Positions 7,548 through 13,410 of a stretch of 13,410 bases of DNA are shown here, one piece after another. The stretch lies in assembly GCA_031261765.1 (NCBI GenBank), contig JAISJA010000065.1, positions 1 through 13,410 on the forward strand, in the 5' to 3' direction. Under the pieces are notes generated by a model that saw only the letters and a list, made by a program, of their open reading frames with translations, made no database searches and was not told the origin of the DNA. The stretch comes from Coriobacteriales bacterium. Lineage in GTDB: Bacteria > Actinomycetota > Coriobacteriia > Coriobacteriales > UBA8131. Each line of letters begins with the position of its first letter. Within the stretch, counting starts at the first letter, position 1. Made by a program: the position numbers and the translations under genes.

Positions 7548-8120
7548 ATGGGAAACGTTGCAAGGAAAGTAAGTGCGGCAATCATAGCCGCAATGGTCGC
7601 GTGCATGATGGTGCTAACTGTGTCGGCTCAGCCGGCGTTCGCAGATAGTCCAACTTCACCGTCGCAGGCTCCGGCCGAGTCCGCGGTAACTGGAAGCACC
7701 GCAGTATCAGTTACTGTCACTAGTGACACTTATACAATGAACTTCGGCATCAAATATGCCGGTAAGTCAATCGAGATCTTCATTTACTCGACGCCACAGC
7801 TTGTGGGCTCTTACACGGCGGATGCCAATGGTTCAGTTGCTATTCCTAACGCTGATATCGCCGCGCTTGGGCTTGCAGGCGGACAGCATAAGATGGCTGG
7901 GTCATATAACGGGGATATCATAGGCTACAACAACATCGTATTGAACGCAGACGGAAGCGTTAACGTAGCGGCAACGCAGGCGGCGCTTGTAAGCGCGGGC
8001 GTTAAGGATACAGGCTCTGACGCAGGTGTGAACCCGCTTATACCTGTTGGCGCGGCCGTAGTAGTAGTCGCAGGCGTAGCCGTATTCGTCCTGGCGCGTC
8101 GTGAGTCCAAGAAGAACTAA
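7548..8120 (+). CDS. Small secreted surface protein with C-terminal membrane anchor, possible sortase substrate
   Basis: No named family is recognised. The 190-aa protein has a classical signal peptide (positive residues 5-7, hydrophobic core about 9-26, likely cleavage after AFA at residue 32). A Ser/Thr/Pro/Ala-rich linker (33-52) follows, then a region of alternating short strands (53-135) that could be an Ig-like beta fold. The C-terminus is NPLIPVG (162-168), a 15- to 18-residue hydrophobic stretch and RRESKKN, the layout of a sortase sorting signal but without LPxTG. The sortase gene begins 52 bp downstream, so this may be its dedicated substrate; this is inference. Ile codons are 7 ATC, 2 ATT and 3 ATA, unlike the ATA-dominated neighbours, consistent with strong expression or recent acquisition. 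Confidence 0.75.
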   Translation: MGNVARKVSAAIIAAMVACMMVLTVSAQPAFADSPTSPSQAPAESAVTGSTAVSVTVTSDTYTMNFGIKYAGKSIEIFIYSTPQLVGSYTADANGSVAIPNADIAALGLAGGQHKMAGSYNGDIIGYNNIVLNADGSVNVAATQAALVSAGVKDTGSDAGVNPLIPVGAAVVVVAGVAVFVLARRESKKN

Positions 8121-8171
8121 AGCGATAGCTTGGATTTATCACACGTAATACTGACTACATTGGGGCTTTAT

Positions 8172-8212
8172 AATGGGCAGCATGTCTGGTAAGAACAAAC
8201 ATGCTGCCCATT
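8172..8212 (+). promoter_or_regulatory. 13-bp perfect stem-loop starting at the sortase start codon
   Basis: AATGGGCAGCATG (8172-8184) is the exact reverse complement of 8200-8212, with a 15-base loop between. The stem contains the presumed ATG (8173) and a second in-frame ATG (8182). In mRNA this would bury both start codons in a GC-rich hairpin, which could control translation. Both arms lie in coding sequence (MGSM and HAAH), so the symmetry is not forced by the protein. Confidence 0.75.
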
Positions 8213-9537
8213 CCTATGAGGCGAAGAAGCGCATACCTAAAACGCCAGGCAAGCACTTTGCCAACAATTCGCGTTTTCCGGTTCCTTCCGTGTTCGCCAA
8301 GCGGCGCCCGCCACGGCTTGCCGCCGATAAGGCCATAAACACCACATGCTATGTGCTCGCGGCCATATGCGCCATCGCCGTATGCGTGGTCATATCGCTA
8401 CTTTTCTCGATAAACGATATAACCGGGGAGTGGCCGATTACAACGGCCGTGGTCCCTATCGATAATCCAGATAAAATAGTGTCGGATATAAACGCGACTA
8501 TAGAAAACGACTTCATGCCGGCACTTGCCACAGACACTTTGCCTGAGTCCATGAAGGTGTCGTTCACGACCAATGCCACCGCTGCCACGCAAGCGCAAAC
8601 CACCGTTATGATAGACCGCTCCAATTATCTGTTGGTTCCGACTTCAGACACTATAAAGTCTGCGCTGGCAAGTTCTTTTGCCGCGAACGGGAACGAGATG
8701 TCAGGTGCACGGGCAGACGCACTAGACAGCATATCTGACGCGCTCAGTTTGCGCTATGCCGCCTTGGCCAACCAAGTAGCAGCGTCCGAGCGCGCGATAT
8801 ATGCTAATTTGACTCTTGCATGTTACGCTATCTACGCGTTCATCGTGGTCGTGCTAGTGGCCATGATATTCATGTTCTGGCGAGTAATCAAACGGCACAA
8901 AGGCAAGTGCAAGCCGCTAGTGTATTGCCTTGCTATTATACTGTTGCCGGCGGCGTTGGTCTTTGCCGTTGGCGAGTTTGGGGTGCACGTGCCAAGGTCG
9001 GTCACATATACTATCGACCAGTCTGCCGTAGAGCCGCTTGACGCGGCCGAGCTGGGAACGCTTGGTATAAAAGAAATCGACGCGCCCGCGTCCCCATTGA
9101 CAGGGGATGTCATAGGGCATTTGGATATAGCTTCGCAGGGTATATCGCAAGACATACTTGAGGGCGATACCGCCGATAACCTGCTTAAGAGCGTATGCCA
9201 TTATGCGCCCTCAGCACTTCCGGGCGAGCTTGGCGCTTGCATCATAGCGGGGCATAACTATGGTAGTACGTGGGTATCACATGACTTCAGCAAGATAGGT
9301 GATCTTGCTATAGGCGATACGTTCACTATAAATACGGCATGGGGCGATTATACGTATAAGGTGACAAGCAATGATCACATGCTGTCAACTGACATAGACC
9401 TAATGGGCAAGATACGTGATACGTCGCATAGGTTCGTTGTCATGTATACGTGCGACCAAAACTACGGCACTACCGAATACCGCTATGTCGTGCAGGCCGA
9501 GCAGGTATCCGGGCCTATAGTGCGTAGCGACGATTGA
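8173..9537 (+). CDS. Sortase with long N-terminal multi-membrane extension
   Basis: Sortases are membrane-bound cysteine transpeptidases that cut a sorting signal and join the protein to the cell wall or to another subunit. The catalytic domain is residues 310-445: VIGHLDI, IIAGHNYGS with His361, VVMYTCDQ with Cys427, and EYRYVV with Arg437, the complete triad. Ahead of it are a Lys/Arg-rich cytoplasmic tail (1-56), TM1 (58-80), a 130-residue presumed external region (81-211), TM2 (212-236), a basic loop and TM3 (248-269). The positive-inside rule puts both the 81-211 region and the sortase domain outside. This 454-aa layout is much longer than ordinary 200-300-aa sortases. Class cannot be assigned by eye. 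A GGGG (8162-8165) may serve as ribosome binding site; the start codon lies in a strong hairpin. The upstream secreted protein and downstream LCP protein suggest a shared task. Confidence 0.88.
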   Translation: MGSMSGKNKHAAHSYEAKKRIPKTPGKHFANNSRFPVPSVFAKRRPPRLAADKAINTTCYVLAAICAIAVCVVISLLFSINDITGEWPITTAVVPIDNPDKIVSDINATIENDFMPALATDTLPESMKVSFTTNATAATQAQTTVMIDRSNYLLVPTSDTIKSALASSFAANGNEMSGARADALDSISDALSLRYAALANQVAASERAIYANLTLACYAIYAFIVVVLVAMIFMFWRVIKRHKGKCKPLVYCLAIILLPAALVFAVGEFGVHVPRSVTYTIDQSAVEPLDAAELGTLGIKEIDAPASPLTGDVIGHLDIASQGISQDILEGDTADNLLKSVCHYAPSALPGELGACIIAGHNYGSTWVSHDFSKIGDLAIGDTFTINTAWGDYTYKVTSNDHMLSTDIDLMGKIRDTSHRFVVMYTCDQNYGTTEYRYVVQAEQVSGPIVRSDD

Positions 9538-9550
9538 TGGCTGGCGTGAC

Positions 9551-10582
9551 ATGACGCAAGACGTTCATAGTGCTTCGTATATTCCTGGTGCGCATGGCAA
9601 GCACAAAAAGATAGGCAAGCGCGCCAAGATAGCGTTCATATCTATCGCGGCCGTAATAGTCGCGGCTATCGCCGCCGCGTTTATAGCTATCATGCTATAT
9701 AGTTCACACATCAATACTTTGCTAGCCCAGAATCCGCTTGACCACGACGTTGACTACGACGCACTAGATGCCGCACTTGTACCACATACGAACGCTAGTG
9801 ACCCGTTTTATATGCTTATCGCAGGCACTGACGGAAACGCGGATAAATACCTTCCTTTCGCAGACGCTATCATGCTAGTACGGGTTGACCCTGCTGCCAA
9901 GACCGTAGCGCTGATCTCTGTTCCGCGCGACACAGATGTTCTATACGACGGTCGCGCCAGCCTCCAGAAGATCGATATGGCAGTCGTGTTCGCCGAGCAA
10001 CAACAGACGGGTAGCGGCCCGGCCGCGCTCGTAAGCCAGATATCTAAGCTAACGGGCGTGGGCATATCCTATTACGCGCAATTCTCGTTTGACGGCTTTG
10101 AGGACGTGGTGGACGCCCTTGGCGGTGTTAGCGTTGACGTGCCGACCGACATGACTGACCCGCATTTAGTGTACGCGTTCGGTGACATGGAGCTAAAGCC
10201 GGGAGAGCAAACGCTTAACGGAGCGCAATCGCTTTTCTTCGTGCGCTCGCGTTATTTCCCAAACGGGGATTTTCAACGTGGGGCGGACCTGCGTATATTC
10301 ACCACCGCGCTTATCAAACAAATCAAGTCAGAGGACCCAGCCACGCTGCTGCACGCCATAGACGTAGGATGCCAAATGACGGTTACTAACATGCGGGCGT
10401 CTGATCTTGCAAGTGTGGCACTTGCATTATGGGGCACACACGCACAGGACGTGCATTCTTATCAGCTACCCGTTGTTGCTGACGATAAAAATCCTACGGC
10501 GGCTACATATGTGCTGCCAGACGAAGAGGCCATATCGAACCTGTTTGCCCAGCTTGATTCCGGAAACTTCCCTGCAAGTTAG
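9551..10582 (+). CDS. LytR-CpsA-Psr (LCP) family cell-envelope protein
   Basis: LCP enzymes transfer undecaprenyl-linked glycopolymers to peptidoglycan or, in some actinomycetes, to surface proteins. The 343-aa protein has a short basic cytoplasmic tail, one membrane segment (about 28-50) and an external LCP domain (about 85-260). Motifs: DAIMLVRVDP, ISVPRDTDV (122-130), ALGGVSVDVP (189-198) and LNGAQSLFFVRSRYFPNGDF (222-241) followed by QRGADLR (242-248), which carry the usual pyrophosphate-binding Arg and Asp residues. The Arg commonly found a few residues before DAIML is not evident (the sequence is LPFADAIML), and the final Arg cluster is spaced differently. The start lies 13 bp after the sortase stop, so the genes are almost certainly one operon. 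Its stop overlaps the convergent larB stop by 4 nt. Confidence 0.93.
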   Translation: MTQDVHSASYIPGAHGKHKKIGKRAKIAFISIAAVIVAAIAAAFIAIMLYSSHINTLLAQNPLDHDVDYDALDAALVPHTNASDPFYMLIAGTDGNADKYLPFADAIMLVRVDPAAKTVALISVPRDTDVLYDGRASLQKIDMAVVFAEQQQTGSGPAALVSQISKLTGVGISYYAQFSFDGFEDVVDALGGVSVDVPTDMTDPHLVYAFGDMELKPGEQTLNGAQSLFFVRSRYFPNGDFQRGADLRIFTTALIKQIKSEDPATLLHAIDVGCQMTVTNMRASDLASVALALWGTHAQDVHSYQLPVVADDKNPTAATYVLPDEEAISNLFAQLDSGNFPAS

Positions 10583-11370
10583 CGCACCATAGGGGCGTTT
10601 ATCCTGTGCGCTATAACACCGGCGCCAAAACCATTGTCTATGTTCACGACGGACACGCCCATCGCACACGAGTTTAGCATGGCCATAAGCGCCGTCACGC
10701 CACCGAAGTTCGCGCCGTAGCCAACGGACGTTGGCACGGCTACCACCGGTACGTTGACAAGCCCGGCGACCACGGATGGCAGCGCGCCCTCCATTCCGGC
10801 GACAGCCACTATGGCCCTGGCGTCTTGCAGCTCGCCTTCATGCGACAAGAGCCTGTGTATACCGGCCACGCCAACGTCTGCAAGCAGGCGTACGCGCGAG
10901 CCCATTATACGCGCCGTTATTGCCGCTTCCTCCGCTACCGCGATATCGCTCGTACCGGCGCAACACACAAGCACGTTGCCGGTTGGCGCCGAGCCGTTAT
11001 CCTCGCCACCGCTGCCGTTGCCGTCATGCCCGCCATCGCCAGTCCCGTTCTTATCCACGTTATTGCTATATTGCTGTGCTAGTATACTAGTAGCATCTTC
11101 ACCCGAAATACGTATGGCGCCCGCCCGCCTGTCCGCGTATAGTATCCCGCAAGATGATACGTATTGCGCATCCGGTATGCGTTTTCTCATAGCTTTCGCG
11201 TGTTCCGCGTTTGCGCGCGTGGCAAGCGCAACGTCATGGTGTTTCAGCAGGTCCTCGGCTATTTCCGCTAATTGTTCAGGCGTTTTACCGGCCCCGTATA
11301 TGACTTCCGGGAAGCCGCAGCGCTCCGCGCGACTGTAGTCCAGGTTCGCGAATGTATTTAAATTGTCCAT
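10579..11370 (-). CDS. larB: LarB, nickel-pincer nucleotide cofactor biosynthesis protein
   Basis: LarB carboxylates and hydrolyses nicotinic acid adenine dinucleotide to pyridinium-3,5-biscarboxylate mononucleotide, the first step toward the nickel-pincer cofactor of lactate racemase and related enzymes. Family landmarks are clear: AERCGFPEVIYGAGKTPEQL (15-34), CCAGTSDIAVAEEAA (136-150), DVGVAGIHRLL (165-175), VAGMEGALPSVVAGLV (190-205), VPTSVGYGANFGGVTAL (212-228) and NSCAMGVSVVNIDNGFGAG (233-251), the last shared with PurE-like folds. Residues about 101-131 are a Gly/Asn/Asp-rich linker between the N-terminal part and the catalytic core. No larC or larE lies in the window. The start follows a short AT-rich divergent spacer; no strong Shine-Dalgarno is seen. 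Stop overlaps the LCP stop. Confidence 0.94.
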   Translation of the reverse strand: MDNLNTFANLDYSRAERCGFPEVIYGAGKTPEQLAEIAEDLLKHHDVALATRANAEHAKAMRKRIPDAQYVSSCGILYADRRAGAIRISGEDATSILAQQYSNNVDKNGTGDGGHDGNGSGGEDNGSAPTGNVLVCCAGTSDIAVAEEAAITARIMGSRVRLLADVGVAGIHRLLSHEGELQDARAIVAVAGMEGALPSVVAGLVNVPVVAVPTSVGYGANFGGVTALMAMLNSCAMGVSVVNIDNGFGAGVIAHRINAPMVR

Positions 11371-11408
11371 GACGTTATAATAACCTTATTAAGTATAGAA
11401 GGAGTTCC
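11371..11408. promoter_or_regulatory. 38-bp divergent promoter region, larB/pheA
   Basis: TATAAT (11376-11381) on the plus strand and TATACT (11397-11392) on the minus strand are placed for pheA and larB respectively, so the two promoters would overlap. AAGGAG (11399-11404) is the pheA ribosome binding site, 4 bases before its GTG. The -35 regions would fall inside the opposite gene and are weak. Confidence 0.45.
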
Positions 11409-12317
11409 GTGCAAGAAACGACATACGCATATCTGGGCCCGCAGGGCACGTTCAGCCATGAAGCCGCCGTACGCGTGCGCGACGCCAACGTTGCGGCAGC
11501 GGCCGGCACAGACGGTTTTAAAGACGAACCCGGCGATACGGGAAGCGCCATGGGAAGCGCCGATAGCGGGCTTATAGAGTGTGCCACGATCACAGACGTC
11601 TTCGACCTGGTAGACCATGGCAAGGCGACGTACGGGGTCGTGCCTATAGAGAACGCCTTGGAAGGTAGCGTCAACGAGACGCTTGACGCGTTCATATTCA
11701 CGTCGCAGGCACAGATACAGCGCGAGCTCGTATTAGACATACACCACAACCTCATAATAGCCAATGGCGCTGACATAAACGACGTCAATACCGTCGTGTC
11801 GCATCCTCAGGCGTTGGCACAATGCCATACGTGGCTTATGCGCAACATGCCTAACGCGCAGACGCAGGCAACTACGTCTACGGGTGAGGCGGTACGCCAG
11901 GCAGCGCGTGACAAGAACGTCGCGGCAATAGGGACTGAGCTTGCCGCTAAGCTGTTCGGCGCACAAGTCGTGAAACGCGACATAGAAGACCATGGTGGCA
12001 ACCAGACGTGTTTCGTGCAGATAGGTATGAAACCCGCCGAACGCACATGGCATGACAAGACCTCGCTCGCGCTGTTCATGAAAGAGGACCGTCCAGGCAC
12101 ACTGCTTATGATACTTGCCGAGTTCGCCTATGCAGGCCTTAATCTCACGAAGATACAAAGCCGTCCCACGAAACACGCGCTTGGAAGCTATCTTTTCTGG
12201 ATAGACGTAGACGGCCATATGGATGACCCCGACCTTAAGACGGCTTTGGACAGCCTTCGCCTTAAGATGCGCGAGGTTAAGATCATAGGCTCTTATCCAA
12301 CTGGTGAGGTCGCCTGA
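11409..12317 (+). CDS. pheA: Prephenate dehydratase
   Basis: This enzyme converts prephenate to phenylpyruvate in phenylalanine synthesis. The 302-aa, monofunctional protein starts at GTG, supported by AAGGAG upstream and by the immediate family motif YAYLGPQGTFSHEAA (6-20). Further landmarks: GVVPIENALEGSVNETLDAF (76-95), VVSHPQALAQC (129-139), AAIGTELAAKLFG (172-184), and a C-terminal ACT domain (about 217-297) with RPGTLLMIL and QSRPTKHALGSYLFWIDVDG, the phenylalanine-binding regulatory part. Two oddities: the usual TRF motif, whose Thr is catalytic, reads TCF (200-202), and residues about 29-55 are an Ala/Gly/Asp-rich insertion absent from typical members. No chorismate mutase domain is present. 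murT follows in the same reading frame after the stop. Confidence 0.96.
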   Translation: MQETTYAYLGPQGTFSHEAAVRVRDANVAAAAGTDGFKDEPGDTGSAMGSADSGLIECATITDVFDLVDHGKATYGVVPIENALEGSVNETLDAFIFTSQAQIQRELVLDIHHNLIIANGADINDVNTVVSHPQALAQCHTWLMRNMPNAQTQATTSTGEAVRQAARDKNVAAIGTELAAKLFGAQVVKRDIEDHGGNQTCFVQIGMKPAERTWHDKTSLALFMKEDRPGTLLMILAEFAYAGLNLTKIQSRPTKHALGSYLFWIDVDGHMDDPDLKTALDSLRLKMREVKIIGSYPTGEVA

Positions 12318-12371
12318 GGAAAGGCCTGTGCCATCCAAGTAAACCCCATCATAACCGCCATAGGCAAGCTA

Positions 12372-13410
12372 GTGCGTTTGATCGTACGCCTGCGCGGTGG
12401 CGGATCTGCTTTTCCGGGCCTGGTAGTAGAGAAGCTAGACGCCAATTACGCCGCCAAGGTGCTTGGCAAGCTGCCTTATGGGGTGTGTGTGGTGTCTGGT
12501 ACGAACGGCAAGACGACCACGACTAAGATAGTAAGCGAGCTTTTGGAGTCGCAGGGTCTTCACGTGTTCACCAACAACACGGGGTCCAACTTCATGCGCG
12601 GCGTTATATCCGCCCTGCTAAGGCGCGTTACGCTTGGCGGCAACCTGGACGCTGATATCGCCGTACTTGAGCTTGACGAGGCCCATGCGGTACGTTTCGT
12701 GGAGCGTATAAAGCCCCGGTATTCTTTACTGCTGAACGTGATGCGCGATCAGTTGGACCGATTCGGGGAGATAGACTATACTGCTAGCTTGCTAGCGAAA
12801 GTCGCGTGCGCTACGAAGAAGACCGTCGTGATAAACCGCGAAGACGCGCGCCTGGCGGCTATCCCAGCACACGACAGGCTGAGCGCCGACGTCACATGGT
12901 ACGGTTTGGCGCCCGAGCTGCGTCCCAAGTTCCCCAGCGACGACGACCTGTATTGCGAGGCCGGTGACGACGCTGACGATGACGTACATAGTAGCGACGC
13001 GCCTGGCGCCAGTGACGTGCGCGGCGATGTCTCGCAGAGCGTCGACGACGACGCTCGGGATGCCAGGACGGGCGATAGCGCCAACGCGTCAGTGGTGCTC
13101 GCGGCACTCAATAGCAATACGGCTACGTATCTTATGGGCGACGAGAAATACACGACCATACTCTCGCTTAAAGGCATATATAACGCTTACAACGCCGCTG
13201 GTGCGTTGGCGCTCGTGCGCTCGATAATCAAGTGTCGTCCAATCGATAAGCGAGACGCCGCGAAACAGATGAACTTGGCAAACCAGGCTAAGCGTATAGA
13301 ACAACAGGCCAAGCTAAAACAACCTGACAAACCAAGTGGCAATCCAAGGGACAAACGCCTCATTGGCGCGCTGTCCCGTATAAAGGGCGCCTTTGGACGT
13401 GGTGAGACCA
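12372..13410 (+). CDS. murT: MurT-like lipid II isoglutaminyl synthase ligase subunit, 3' partial
   Basis: MurT works with the amidotransferase GatD to amidate D-glutamate of lipid II. Evidence: RGGGSAFPGLV near the start, the Mur-ligase P-loop SGTNGKTTTTK (42-52 from this start), NTGSNFMRGV, LELDEAHAV and LLNVMRDQLDRFGEIDYTA, then KGIYNAYNAAGALAL and AFGRGE at the right edge, where the DUF1727 domain begins. The frame is open to the end; GatD would be expected next. The four-cysteine zinc ribbon normally inserted in the middle domain is absent; an Asp/Ser-rich stretch (12936-13086) occupies that place, with a single Cys. A Lys/Gln-rich segment (13227-13368) is a second insertion. The start is uncertain: homologous-looking codons (NPIITAIGK) extend upstream to 12333 without a normal start, while a GTG at 12328 with a good GAGG site is out of frame. 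Confidence 0.88.
   Translation, partial: MRLIVRLRGGGSAFPGLVVEKLDANYAAKVLGKLPYGVCVVSGTNGKTTTTKIVSELLESQGLHVFTNNTGSNFMRGVISALLRRVTLGGNLDADIAVLELDEAHAVRFVERIKPRYSLLLNVMRDQLDRFGEIDYTASLLAKVACATKKTVVINREDARLAAIPAHDRLSADVTWYGLAPELRPKFPSDDDLYCEAGDDADDDVHSSDAPGASDVRGDVSQSVDDDARDARTGDSANASVVLAALNSNTATYLMGDEKYTTILSLKGIYNAYNAAGALALVRSIIKCRPIDKRDAAKQMNLANQAKRIEQQAKLKQPDKPSGNPRDKRLIGALSRIKGAFGRGET

Noticed and set aside
10754..11338. 194-codon plus-strand frame opposite larB
   Set aside because: Its Ser/Pro/Ala-rich composition is the mirror of larB codons, and larB has strong family motifs on the minus strand.

Overview
The window carries ordinary chromosomal genes of a bacterium that is most likely an actinomycete (Actinomycetota). 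The evidence is a multi-membrane sortase beside an LCP-family protein, a MurT-type amidating ligase, NrdR, and an enolase ending in FYNL. The mix (LarB, MurT, sortase/LCP, FYNL-type enolase) fits Coriobacteriia better than Streptomyces-like lineages, but this placement is inference from gene content only. Base composition is moderate. Isoleucine is encoded mostly by ATA, even in enolase, which is unusual.

Layout, left to right: (1) the 3' part of a CNNM/CBS/CorC membrane protein, then asnB (asparagine synthetase). (2) eno (enolase) with a strong ribosome binding site, followed 9 bp later by a polyprenyl diphosphate synthase. (3) A 246-bp convergent spacer packed with palindromes, then mscL on the minus strand. 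(4) nrdR and dut on the plus strand, both concerned with deoxynucleotide supply, with a GTCATTC-type palindrome between them. (5) A cell-envelope cluster: a small secreted, membrane-anchored protein, a 454-residue sortase with three membrane segments, and an LCP protein. (6) larB on the minus strand, convergent with the LCP gene (4-nt overlap). (7) pheA (prephenate dehydratase), divergent from larB across 38 bp, followed by murT, which runs off the right edge.

Four observations stand out. First, several conserved enzymes (AsnB, LarB, PheA, MurT) carry hydrophilic low-complexity insertions rich in Gly/Asn/Asp/Ser or Lys/Gln; in MurT the insertion lies where the family's four-cysteine zinc ribbon is expected. 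Second, a roughly 70-bp structured intergenic element occurs two or three times (before eno, after the polyprenyl synthase, after mscL); two copies have flanks that extend the stem, one by a perfect 17-bp inverted repeat, and one copy supplies the C-terminal codons of MscL. Third, a perfect 13-bp stem begins at the start codon of the sortase gene. Fourth, secreted protein, sortase and LCP protein are consecutive, which suggests a dedicated surface-protein attachment or glycosylation module.

No tRNA, rRNA, CRISPR array, transposase or phage gene was seen. There is no gene-free stretch over 300 bases.
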